Assembly: GCA_021029095.1 (NCBI GenBank)
Contig: JAJOHG010000015.1
Location: forward strand, 310,001 to 374,000
Direction: 5' to 3'
DNA: 64,000 nt
From: Phellopilus nigrolimitatus
Taxonomy: Eukaryota > Basidiomycota > Agaricomycetes > Hymenochaetales > Hymenochaetaceae
This document shows positions 44,519 to 54,427 of the stretch, piece after piece. Numbering within the stretch: the stretch's first letter is position 1; every line of letters begins with the position of its first letter. The translations under genes were made by a program, and so were the position numbers. The notes beneath the pieces are model-generated. The model had not been told where the DNA came from, made no database searches, and worked only from the letters and a program-made list of their open reading frames with translations.

Positions 44519-46461
44519 CTACGCCGAGCGCCGCATCGTCTCCTTGACGAACTGCACGACGGCGGGCACGTCGACCGCGAGCACGCGGCTGTCCGCGCGC
44601 GTCGGCGGGGAGATCGGCGGGAGCGAGCCGCGCGGGTACTTCCTGCAACCAAAAATCCACGTGTCTCAGCGTCATCGTCGTCGTCACAAACTCGAAAACG
44701 AGGAGAACGGGGAGGGAGAGGGGAGGGGAGGAAGACAGAGAAAAAAGAAAAAGAGCGCACTTCGTGTTCCGCCACGCGACGTACCCGACCCCGAGCGCAC
44801 GCGTGACGAACTCGTTCTCGTTCGCGAACCGCCCGTCCGGGAAGAACTCGACGACCGCGCGCGGGCCCGCGTCCGCGCGCAGCAGCGCGCTGTGGACGAG
44901 CGCGTCGCCGTACACGCCCAGCAGCACCTGCATCCGCACATAATTAAACAACCCCCAGCACGTCAGCGTTTCTTCTTTTCCTCTTCTTCAACAATAAATC
45001 ACTCACGGATGACTGCGCCGCCGCGCGCACGAGCTCCGCCCAGCCCGCCGTGCCGCCGCGCTCGCGCTCGACGACGTGCACGTCCCAGCCGTGCGTATCG
45101 CCCAGGCGGCGCAGCGCGCGCGCGAGCGCCGCGTGGTCCTCGTCGCGTAGGTGCGCCGCACCGCCCGCCACGTACGTCAGCGCTTTCCTGGGGCGCCGCG
45201 CGCCGGCCGGCAGGGGCGGGAGGAGCAGCGCCTGCACGCCCGCGCGCACGGGCGTCGCCCAGTTTGCGCGCGCGGGCAGCGCGAAGGCGGGCGAGAAGGC
45301 GAGGCGCTTGTCCGTCGCCTCGATCGGGGTCGCGGCCACGCCCGCCTTCCCGTTCTTCTGCTTTTCGTCGCCAACGGAGCCGGCGGCCTGCAGCGGCGCG
45401 ACGAGCTCGTGCGCAAAGTCAAACGCCTGCGCGCCGTGCTCGGCGGCGACGCGGTCCGCGAGGAGGACACGGTCGAGGAACGCGGGGCGCGCGGTGAGCG
45501 CGAGGTCGGCCCAGTCCTCCGCGAAGAGGTGCACCATGTACGGGAACGCGGCGCGCGCGAACGCGAGTGCGTACCCCGTCTCGCTCACGGCGCTGCGCGC
45601 GGTGTTGGCGAAGATGGTGCGGTCGGGCGGGGGCAGCGTGCTAGTGGGGGAGGAGGACGCGGCGGCGTGCGCGCGGTGCAGCGCGAGGAGCGTGTAGCTG
45701 TCTATGGCTGCGGGTGGATAATAGTTAGTTTTTTTCCTGCATGTGCATGTGTTCGATTGATGGGTGCCCACCATCTTTTTGGTCGAAACAAATAAGGGAG
45801 GTGCCTGCTATCCTGCGCAAGAGTTAGGAGCCTGTCGGATGTTTTAAAAGGATGAGTTTCTCGGCACCTTTGAGCGCTGTATCCGAGCACCTGGAGCGCC
45901 TTCTGCCTCGTGAGGAATCTGACGTTCTGCAGCACAGGCAGGTAGGGCGAGTCGAGCCCGGTGGACAAGATGGCCTCTGGCCGGGGGAACGCGATGGACG
46001 CATGGTCGGAGACGAGGTGCAGCGTGCCGTTCACAAGGAGGACGTTGTCGAGGACGGTGAACCCTGCGGCGAGTGCCGGCAATAAGAGACGGCAACCTCA
46101 CGGGCATGTCGAAGAGAGCGGGCTCACCGGGGACGTGTGCGATCAGCTTCGTGACGGGGACGTTCCCGTCGGGCCACGTCTTGAGCTGGTCGTCCGCGGA
46201 GACGCCGTGCGGGCCGAGGTCGTGCGTGCGGCGCGCGTCGACCTCCCAGTCGCCGAGGATGGCGCGCTCGAGAGGGTCGACGTACGGGGCGCGGCGGCGG
46301 CCGTCCGCGCTGAGGAGGTCCTGGACACCGAGGAGCGCACGGGCGGAGAAGCTGAGCGCAGGGGTGGGGGCGAGACGGGCGCGGGCGGCGTCGAGGTTGT
46401 AGGCGACGACGAAGACGGCGAGGGCGAAGAGGAGGAGGGTGAGCTCGCGGCGGGTGAGCAT
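44519..46461 (-). CDS. GT61-like glycosyltransferase, type II membrane protein
   Basis: The protein starts MLTRRELTLLLFALAVFVVA, a short cytosolic segment plus one signal anchor, typical of a Golgi type II enzyme. Downstream exons read FTVLDNVLLVNGTLHLVSDH, a long lumenal domain with NTARSAVSETGYALAFARAA and FAEDWADLALTARPAFLDRV, then WDVHVVERERGG, VLLGVYGDALVHSALLR, VVEFFPDGRFANENEFVTRA with YVAWRNTK, and a last exon ending KETMRRSA (stop 44521-44519). The GVYGDAL...VVEFFPDG...Y.AWRN order resembles the C-terminal GVHGAGLTN...E..P...Y block of GT61 (DUF563) enzymes, which transfer xylose or other sugars in the Golgi. The donor and acceptor are unknown. It is divergent from a TPT-type transporter 169 bp away. 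GC content and Ala content are very high. Confidence 0.65.
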
Positions 46462-46630
46462 GGCCGTTGGCGGTGAGAGCTGAGTCCTAACGGCGACACG
46501 CCGGTGTAGCCTAATGTAGATAGCCAAAGGGCGTAAGTGGATCAACGCCGTGTTTCGTCTATAGTCTACGCTCGTCCTGTCTCTCCTTTCCTTTCTACAA
46601 CCACCCGCACCCGCCCCGCACGGCGCCGAC
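46462..46630. promoter_or_regulatory. Compact divergent promoter, GT61-like / TPT transporter
   Basis: Only 169 bp separate the two start codons, so both genes must share or overlap promoter elements. I see no clear TATA box. Shared control of a glycosyltransferase and a sugar-phosphate-type transporter is an inference from this spacing. Confidence 0.5.
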
Positions 46631-48025
46631 ATGTCCGCCGACCACGCCCACGACGAGGAGATCGACCTCGGCGACGAGAAGGCCCCCGCCGCCCACGGCA
46701 ACACCAACGGCGACGACAGCCTTCTGCCTGCCCCCGCCTCTGCTGCCTCCCCCGCGAGCGCCAAGCCCCGCACCCGCTTCTCCGCCGCCGCCATCATCCC
46801 CGTCTGGATCGTGCTCAGCTCGTCCGTCATCATCTACAACAACTACGTGTACAACTCCCTCGACTTCAAGTTCCCCGTCTTCCTCGTCACATGGCACCTC
46901 TTCTTCGCGGTCCGTCCCCCGTCTCGCTCTTCTCGCTTTGTCTCTACACATGGATCGGTATGATGTACTGACGCGTCGCCCGTCCGCCAGGCTGTCGGCA
47001 CGCGCGTTTTGCAGCGCACGACGCACCTCCTCGACGCCGCAAAAGACGTGCACATCTCCAGGGACATGTTCGTGCGCTCCATCCTCCCCATCGGCCTGCT
47101 CTTCAGCGGCAGCCTCATCCTCAGCAACAAGGCCTACCTCCACCTCTCCGTGCACTACATTCAGATGCTCAAGGCCTTCAACCCCGTCGCCATCCTCCTT
47201 ATCTCATGGGCCACCCGCATCCAGGAACCCAGCAAGCGCCTCGCCGTCATCGTCGTTATGATCTCCACCGGCGTCGCCCTCGCCTCCCAGGGCGAGCTCA
47301 AGTTCGACCTCGCGGGCTTTATTATCCAGGCCGCCGCTGTCGCGGTACGTCTCCCCCTTTGATTGTATTCTAGGCCTTGTGTTCTCTGGGCATGGCAGTA
47401 AGACGGCGCTTCTGCTCTGAAAGCGGGAACGCAAAGGCTTCTGCCGTCAAATATGCACTCTGTCCTAATTCCGCCTTTTCTCACTCATTCGCCCATAGTT
47501 CGAAGCCTCCCGCCTCGTGATGATCCAAATCCTCCTGCACGGACTTAAAATGGACCCGCTCGTCTCTCTGCACTACTACGCACCCGTGCGCTCCGCTTTC
47601 TTTCCTGTATCTCTTTCTTCCCCGGTCACTGATGGAGTAATGACAGGTCTGCGCGGTGATCAACCTCGCGGTGATCCCGTTCACAGAGGGGCTCGAGCCG
47701 TTCTACGAGGTGATGCGGCTCGGCCCGCTCGTCCTCGTCTCGAACGCGGTCGTCGCGTTCCTGCTCAACATCGCCGCGGTCTTCCTCGTCGGCGCAGGCA
47801 GCGGGCTCGTGCTCACGCTCGCGGGGGTGTTCAAGGTGCGCTCTCCGCCTTCTTCCTGTCCTACTTCGAAGCTCGGTCGTGCGCTGACTGTCGGTTGCGC
47901 AGGACATCCTCCTTATTACGAGCTCGGTGCTCATATTCGGCGTGGAGATCACGCCGCTGCAAGTGTTCGGGTACTCGATTGCGCTCGTCGGGCTTGTGCT
48001 GTACAAAACCTCAGGCGCGAAGTGA
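46631..48025 (+). CDS. TPT-domain (triose-phosphate/nucleotide-sugar type) transporter
   Basis: This is a drug/metabolite-superfamily transporter with about ten membrane helices. The N-terminus is acidic and cytosolic (DEEIDLGDEKAP). Exons then encode FSAAAIIPVWIVLSSSVIIY with NNYVYNSLDFKFPVFLVTWH, RSILPIGLLFSGSLILSNKA, YLHLSVHYIQMLKAFNPVAI, VIVVMISTGVALASQGELKF, FEASRLVMIQILLHGLKMDP, VINLAVIPFTEGLEPFYEVM, SNAVVAFLLNIAAVFLVGAG and ILLITSSVLIFGVEITPLQV with FGYSIALVGLVLYKTSGAK. The K-A-F-N-P and E-A-S-R-L motifs are typical of the fungal TPT (PF03151-type) group. The substrate could be a nucleotide sugar or a phosphorylated three-carbon compound and cannot be decided here. The stop is at 48023-48025. 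Confidence 0.87.
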
Positions 48026-48394
48026 AAGCGGACACACTTTCTACTTTTCCCCTCTCATACGCACTAACACTATCTTATTTATCTGGACACTGCTCGCTCT
48101 TTTCTGGTTTTTGTTATGGGTCTGGTTGTTTAGAATTGATTGATATACAGAGTATACATCTGCTGCGCTGCATAGTATTAGAATGACTATCTTTTTTGTA
48201 CCTGTATAACATAATGCGAGTGAGTACGTAAGCTCCGTTCCGAACCGAGGATCTGCCGATAAGGAGAGCTGTTGCCGCGATAAGGGACGGATAGACCGGA
48301 TCTGCAGTCTTCTGCCACACTAGCGCTTCTCGGCCCGACCTCAATTTTATCCGCCTCTTTCTTCATTTTTTACACCCATCTACACCACACCACG

Positions 48395-50913
48395 ATGCAC
48401 AACAGCAGCGCATCCTCGTCCGCCGCCGCCGCCGCCGACGCCGACGCCGACGCCGACGCCTTCATGGGCGCGTTCGACCTCGCGCGCTTCGTCGACGCGC
48501 AGGGCCTCCCCGAGACGGGCCCGGGCGCCACCGGCCTCCTCGGCGCGCTCGACGGGCTCGACGGGCTCGGCGCCGCCGACCTCGCGATGCTGCGCGGCGA
48601 GCACGCCCGCGCGCCGGGCCACAGCCATAATCGTCAACAGCAGCAGCAGCAGCAGCAGCAGCGCGGGATGGACGCCGCGGGCTTCTTCGACGGCGCGGGC
48701 AAGGGCGCGCGGCACGCCCCCGCGCCCGGCGCCGGGCAGGGGCAGGGCCACAGCGCGCGGGCGCCCAGCGGCATGGGCATGGGCATGGGAGGGGGCATGG
48801 GCGGCGGCGCGGGGCAGATGCAGTCGGCGCAGGCGAACAACGTCAACCTCGACGCGCTGCAGCAGCTGCTCGCGATGCAGTTCCCGATGGCCGGCGCCGC
48901 GGATGCGCTGGGGCAGCACCAAGCTCAAACACAGCAGCCACAGCCCCAGCCACAGCACGCCCCGCAGCAGGCAGGCCCGCCGACGCTGCTCGAGCAGCAG
49001 CTCCGCCTGAACCAGCTGCAGCAGCTGCAGCAGCTCCAGAACCAGATCTTCCAGCAGCAGGTGCGCCGCGCCGCGATCGTTTGCTCTGTCGGCAATGCGT
49101 TTGTACTGACGTAGAGAGGTGATCCGTGCGCAGATCGAGCTTATTAGCGGGCAGAGCGGGCAGAACAGCTTGTCGGGCAGCCTCGACTCGACGCCGTCCC
49201 CGGCGTTCAGAGACCACAACCCGTTCCACGGCCTTCCGACCCCCGGTACGCATCTCCCGCTTTCCTCTTGCTATCTATATCTCTGACGAAGAGGATACAC
49301 AGCCAATTCCACCGAGCTTCGTGCCCAGCCACCGCCTAATTTCGTATCGCCAATGATTCTCCAGAACTACATGTCTCTTCCGGGGGCGTCGGTCTGTCTA
49401 TTTCCCGAATATCATATAAATATACCAGGCAACTGACGCGGGGGATATATAGCAGTTCGCGTCGCCGAATCCCATCCCGCAGGGCTCGAGCTCCGCGCCC
49501 GCGCACCTCGCCTTCCACACGCACACGCCGCTCCCCTCCCCGGGCGACCTCGACTTCGACCTCTCGCCGCTCACGAGCCCCTGGCTCGGCGCGTACCAGC
49601 ACGCCGAGCAGCCACGGGCGCAGTCCCACCAGCCGCAGAATCACAACCAGAACCAGAACCAGAACCAGGGCCAGAACCAGCCCGCCCAAGTGCGCCCGCA
49701 GCGCCGCGGCTCGAAGCGCGGCGCGTCGAGCAGCGGCGACGACGCGGCGGCCGGCCACGCGCGCAAGCGCAAGTCGCCTGCCGTCCGCGCGGCCCCCAGC
49801 GCCGGAGGCATTAGGGCGCGGCGCACGTCGAGCACGCGCGGCTGCGCGAGTCTCAGCTCGACGCCTGCGCTGCGCGCGCGCGAGCGCAAGAACAGCACGG
49901 CGGCCGGCGACACGCCGTCGCCCGTGGACCTGTCGATGCCGCCGCCCGCGCCCCCGCCGGCGCAGGCCGGCGCCCCGGTCGAGCAGCCGACCGAGGCCTC
50001 GGAGCAGCAGACGTCTTCGAGCTCGCCCACTGGCCCCACTCTGTCCCCCGTGACGCCGGCGAGCATCATGAACCTCGGCCGGCTGGGCCTGAGCAGCGGT
50101 TTGTCCTCGCCGACAAGCCCAGCCGACGGCCCCCAAAATACAGGTCCCGCTGCTGCTGCCCAGGCTCAAGACAAGGGCAAGGGAAAGGCGGCGTCAAAAC
50201 CGAGTGCTCCTGGTCCCAGCGGCGCGGGCGGCGCAAAGCCAGTCTCCAGGAGGACATCGTCCGCGTCCGCGTCCTCGTCGCTGGTCAGCCCGCCGCTCAA
50301 GCCGCTGCTACCGGGCGGCCTCGCGCCGTCGTCCGCCGCGCACCTCGCGACGGCGTCGAACTACACGCACCACCTCGCGGGGCACGCCGCCGCGCTGCAC
50401 ATCCAGCCGGGCGCGGCGCTGCCCGCGCCCGCGCCCGCGGTGCGCAAGACGTCGCACAAGGCCGCGGAGCAGAAGCGGCGCGACAGCCTCAAGACGAGCT
50501 TCGATGCGCTGCGCATGCTGCTCCCGCCGCTGCCGCTGCCGTCGGAGGACGGGTTCGACGGCGAGCCGCTGCTCCCCGGCGCGATGCCCCCGCGCGGCCC
50601 GCCCCGCGGCGACGCGGGCGGCCCGAACCGCGCGGTGAGCAAGCTGCAGCTGCTGCGCTGCGGGAACGACTTTATACGAAGGTTGAAGGCCCGCCTGGCC
50701 CGCCGCGACGAGTACATCGAGCAGCTGAAGGCGGAGGTGCGCGTGCTAAGGGCGCGGGTGGCTGGTGGGGACGCGGGCGCGGACGAGGCGCTTGCGGCGG
50801 ATATGCAGGCGGTGGACCTCGAGAAGGACCTGGATGCGGAGGAGGCGAACGCGCCCAGCCTGGGCGGCCCGCTTTTTGAGGGCGACGAGGTGGACGAAGA
50901 GGGCGGCGACTGA
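48395..50913 (+). CDS. bHLH-leucine-zipper transcription factor
   Basis: This is a DNA-binding regulator of about 700 aa in several exons. The N-terminal half is low complexity: an (Ala-Asp) repeat (48435-48462), a nine-Gln run from CAG repeats (48634-48661), Met/Gly and Gln-rich stretches, and later NQNQNQNQGQNQ (49640-49680). The C-terminal part has the basic region KTSHKAAEQKRRDSLKTSFD, helix 1 ALRMLLPPLPL, an unusually long Pro/Gly-rich loop (about 35 residues), helix 2 AVSKLQLLRCGNDFIRRLKA, and then a leucine-zipper-like RLARRDEYIEQLKAEVRVLR. H-x-x-x-E-Q-K-R-R is the E-box-reading pattern of bHLH proteins. The tail is acidic, and the stop is at 50911-50913. Targets are unknown. Two perfect CACGTG E-boxes lie in the promoter at 52151-52170. 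Confidence 0.82.
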
Positions 50914-51200
50914 GCGCTGGGTGCGATGTCGGCTGTTCAGAATTGATTATTCGTCACCTTTATTTCCTTTGGTTTGTATCTCATCTCTTCTGTTGTTGTT
51001 GTGTTGAAGAAAGGAAGAAAAAATGTAGCTCTTTACTCTCGCCTGTCTTGGTACTTCTTGGAACGCGTCGCTTTTCGAATATGATTTTGTTTGATCAGAC
51101 AAACTCTTTAAGATCTTTTTCTATATCTTGTACAAGAACTTCATAGCAAAATACAACATGAGTAGTAGATGGAGACGTGAGATCGAAGTCGGGAGAGCCT

Positions 51201-52013
51201 TTACACCTCTTGGCTCTGGCCCTCCTTCTTGCCGGCCCTGCCGGCCGTAAACGAAGTAAGCGCGCAGATTCCGCATCGACATAGCAAACAGACGCGCACT
51301 TCGACTTGAAGGGCAGCAACTCGGGGTTGATGAAGGGCACGACGCCGCCCTGGCTGATGACGACGTTGCCGAGCAGCCTGTTCAACCTAGTTTCGCCAGC
51401 CAACAAAAAATAAAAAAGGCAGGACAGTTCTTTGAGCCCTCCGCGACGCGCCGGAAAGCAGGAGGACCGCACTCACTCCTCGTCGTTGCGGATGGCGAGC
51501 TGCAGGTGGCGCGGCACGATGCGCTGTTTCTTGTTGTCGCGCGCCGCGTTGCCCGCGAGCTCCAGGATCTCCGCCGCGAGGTACTCCAGGACGGCCGCGA
51601 GGTAGACTGCAGGGGCGGCGCACCGCCTATCGTCAGCATATGCGTATATCGTACATGCGAGGCGCCGCGCTCCAGGCGGGGAACAAAAGAGGGTATTGCG
51701 ATTGCTTTCTTTTCAGCACGCACCGGGAGCGCCGGCGCCGATGCGCTTCGCGTAGTTGCCGCGCTTCAGGAGGCGGTGGATGCGCCCGACGGGGAATTGC
51801 AGGCCCGCCTTCGCGGAGCGCGAGAGCGACTTGCCCTCGCCGCCCGCCTTGCCGCCCGACGACTTGCCGGCTTTTCCTGTTGGCGACTCGCGCGGTTCAG
51901 ACGACTCGTCTGCGGGCTGCGGAGAAAGGTAGAAGAAAGACCTTTTCCGCTCTGAGGTTGCCGCGCCCGGTCAGCTCGTTGGTTCGACGGAGTCGATGCG
52001 GTCAACACACCAT
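51201..52013 (-). CDS. Histone H2A, second gene (GC-rich paralogue)
   Basis: This is a second canonical H2[51 protein letters not shown], then [60 protein letters not shown] and [20 protein letters not shown], stop at 51203-51201. The SQE tail is kept, so it is not H2A.Z. The only ATG upstream is at 52013-52011, and it is followed directly by a GTGTGT donor. The only in-frame splice I found joins it to an acceptor near 51921 and gives a longer N-terminus ([18 protein letters not shown]). That start is less certain than the body of the gene. Introns otherwise sit at the same places as in the 25-kb H2A gene. It is divergent from ATP10 and not paired with an H2B. Confidence 0.85.
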
Positions 52014-52223
52014 GTTAGACGTAGGTTATTGAAGAGATTTGAGAACGAAAGGCGAGAGAAATAGGGAGCAGGGAGATGTTGGTGGTCGAAGGACAAGAGC
52101 AGACTTGGACGCCCGCAGCCAGAAGCGCGAAACGCGCTTCTAAGTAGCATCCACGTGACATATCACGTGGTACGGCCGCCTCTTCATTTTTGGTTTTTCA
52201 GGTTTTGAGGTGTGCTTAAGGCC
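52014..52223. promoter_or_regulatory. Divergent H2A-2 / ATP10 promoter with two palindromes
   Basis: Two inverted repeats stand out. GAAGCGCG-AAA-CGCGCTTC (52122-52140) contains GCGCGAAA, the reverse complement of an E2F/SBF-like TTTCGCGC site. CCACGTGA-CATA-TCACGTGG (52151-52170) contains two CACGTG E-boxes. The first fits cell-cycle control of a histone gene. The second fits a bHLH factor such as a Cbf1/Pho4-type regulator. Factor assignments are inference. Confidence 0.6.
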
Positions 52224-53308
52224 ATGCTCTCCCGCGCTGTCGCCCGACACACGCCTCTCCGACAAGCAGGCGACCGCGGTCTGCTCCGCTTCGTAAATGA
52301 CACAGCGTGCAGATGCAACGGCGTATCTCGGCGTAAGAAGTCGACTGCGGCACCAACTGCGGCGGCCAAGGCTGCGCCCGCGCCTTCTTCTTCAGCACCG
52401 GCCGACACCGAACAAAGCGATGTGCTCCCATCCCTGCCCCGTCCCCTCGGAGTGCAGGAGCCCCCGTCGACGTTGCGCTCGTCGTGGCGAGACGATACGA
52501 TGGCGCTGATGGACCAGGACTACCGGCTGGCGAGGCGGAAACACATGTGAGTCCGTAATGGCTTCCAGGGCGCTCCCGAATCATATAACGAACTCCCTAG
52601 CTAGCGTGAAAGAAGCCACGAAGGGGTACTACAGCGATCTGAACGCCACCAGGAAACATGGTGGTAAGACCTGGATTGCGCCGCAGACGCTTATTCGCGA
52701 GGATGTGAGCATTGGATTCACCGTCTGTCGTATTTATACTCAATTGGCCTTGTTCGTTCACCTCAGCATGCGCTATATTTCCCGGATATATCTGGGAACT
52801 CGTTATTGAAAAACGAGACCGCCCACACGACGGACATCTGCAGAGGCAAGGTGTCTGTCGTCGCGATGCTCTCGACCGCGGTCTCGGAGGTAAAGTGGCC
52901 GCTGCTTTTCACTTCTTTCCCTCTAATCCTCAAAATTTCCCGACGCAGGAACACGTCGATAGCTTCGTGCGCAAAACGAACAAGGAATACCTCTCGAATC
53001 CGAATTACCGCTACGTCCAAATCAACCTGCAAGAGAACTTCGCGAAGGCCTTCCTCGTGTCGCTCTATACCTCGTCCCTGCGGCGGAGCATCCCCGAGGC
53101 GCTCCACCCGACGTATCTCTTATCGAAGCAGAATATGGAGTATGTGCGCGAGCCGTTGGGTATGAACAACAAGCACATCGGGTTTGTGTACCTGCTGGAC
53201 CAGCAACTGCGCGTACGGTGGGCGGGCGGTGGACTGGCGACACCGGCGGAAACCGAGTCGTTGAAGGTATGCGCTAAGGTGTTGTTGGATAGAATGAAGT
53301 CGAAGTAA
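52224..53308 (+). CDS. ATP10: Mitochondrial ATPase assembly factor Atp10
   Basis: This is the chaperone for assembly of subunit a into the F0 sector of mitochondrial ATP synthase, at the matrix side of the inner membrane. It starts MLSRAVARHTPLRQAG, an Arg/Ser-rich presequence. Four exons follow: an Ala/Ser/Pro-rich spacer and WRDDTMALMDQDYRLARRKH; then SLASVKEATKGYYSDLNATR; then HALYFPDISGNSLLKNETAH with TTDICRGKVSVVAMLSTAVS; and a last exon EHVDSFVRKTNKEYLSNPNY, RYVQINLQENFAKAF, SSLRRSIPEALHPTYLLSKQ, VREPLGMNNKHIGFVYLLDQ and LRVRWAGGGLATPAE, ending DRMKSK. The FPDISG, VSVVAMLS, VQINLQEN and GFVYLLDQ..RVRWAG motifs are diagnostic. The last intron (about 52889-52946) and last exon are duplicated immediately downstream. 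Confidence 0.92.
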
Positions 53309-54427
53309 AGTACGTCGACCTTTTTATAGTGCGCTGCGATGGATGATACTGATCAAAATGTCAGTTCTAGGATCTATATCTTATAAACTATTTTTTTTTT
53401 CTTCCAACGAGCCGCAGGCCTCTTCTGGTTTTCGTATCCACCTCAAGCTCTACAAAACGAGAATTGAACCGGTTGCCATTTAACGTGCCATTGGTCGGTC
53501 ATGCTTTTCTTTTCTGGAGAAATGATACTTGTGCACCGTCATACAGTCGGCCCCATACAGATCAGCATGCTTGATTTCTAACACTCAACTTCGCAAAGAG
53601 GGAGTGCATATATGAGGTTAGACTGCCTTTCTGTGGAACTCCACCGACACGCGATCTCGGAGGTAAAGTGGGCCGTGCTTTTCACTTATTTCCCTCTAAT
53701 CCTCAAAACCCTCCCGACGCAGGAACACGTCGACAGCTTCGTGCGCAAAACGAACAAGGAATACCTCTCGAATCCGAATTACCGCTACGTCCAAATCAAC
53801 CTGCAAGAGAACTTCGCGAAGGCCTTTCTCGTGTCGCTCTATACCTCGTCCCTGCGGCGGAGCATCCCCGAGGCGCTGCACCCGACGTACCTCCTATCGA
53901 AGCAGAACATGGAGTATGTACGCGAGCCGTTGGGTATGAACAACAAGCACATCGGGTTTGTGTACCTGCTGGACCAGCAACTGCGCGTACGGTGGGCGGG
54001 CGGTGGACTGGCGACACCGGCGGAAGCCGAGTCGTTGAAAGTATGCGCTAAGGTGCTATTGGATAGAATGAAGTCGAAGTAAAGTACGTCGATCTTTTTA
54101 TAGTGCGCTGCGACGGATGATATTGATCAAATGTTAGTTCTAGGATCTATATATGATAATATATATTTTTTCTTCCAACGAGCCGCAGGCCTCTTCTGGT
54201 TTTTTCGTATCCATTTCAAGCTCTACAAGACGAGAATCGAACCCGCTGGCATTTAGCGTGCCATTGGTCGGTCATGCTTTTCTGTTCTGGAGAATTGATA
54301 CTTGTGCACCGTCATACAGTCGGCCCCATACAGATCAGCATGCTTGATTTCTAACACTCAACTTCGCAAAGAGGGAGTGCTTATATGAGGTTAGACTGCC
54401 TTTCTGTGGAACTCCACCGACATGCGA
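52879..54427 (+). repeat. Tandem duplication, about 773-bp unit (ATP10 3' end)
   Basis: Unit A runs from about 52879 to 53653 and unit B from about 53654 to 54427. Matching landmarks are offset by 773-774 bp: CGACGCAGGA at 52941 and 53714, stop codons at 53306-53308 and 54080-54082, and GAGGTTAGACTGCC at 53614 and 54387. Each unit holds the end of exon 3, the last intron, the last exon and the 3' flank. The microhomology GCGATGCTC at the far end also occurs at 52862 and may mark the breakpoint. Confidence 0.88.
53654..54082 (+). pseudogene. Duplicated ATP10 terminal exon (partial copy)
   Basis: This contains only the exon 3 tail (CTCGGAG), its 5' splice site, the last intron and a full-length last exon (53720-54082), with an acceptor CCCGACGCAG retained. 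There is no promoter, no start and no presequence, so on its own it is not a complete gene. The exon frame is fully open. Compared with the authentic exon I count about 11 base changes that are silent and one that changes an amino acid (Thr to Ala in PAETESL versus PAEAESL). It might be used as an alternative terminal exon of ATP10, or it may simply be a recent copy kept similar by gene conversion. Confidence 0.75.

Noticed and set aside
44469..45497. Long + strand frame of 342 codons opposite the GT61-like gene
   Set aside because: It is very Arg/Ala/Pro-rich, a typical antisense shadow in GC-rich coding DNA. The minus strand has a coherent exon chain and motifs.
49336..50169. Minus-strand frames opposite the bHLH gene
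   Set aside because: They are shadows of Ser/Pro/Gln-rich coding sequence on +. The bHLH frame has the real domain.
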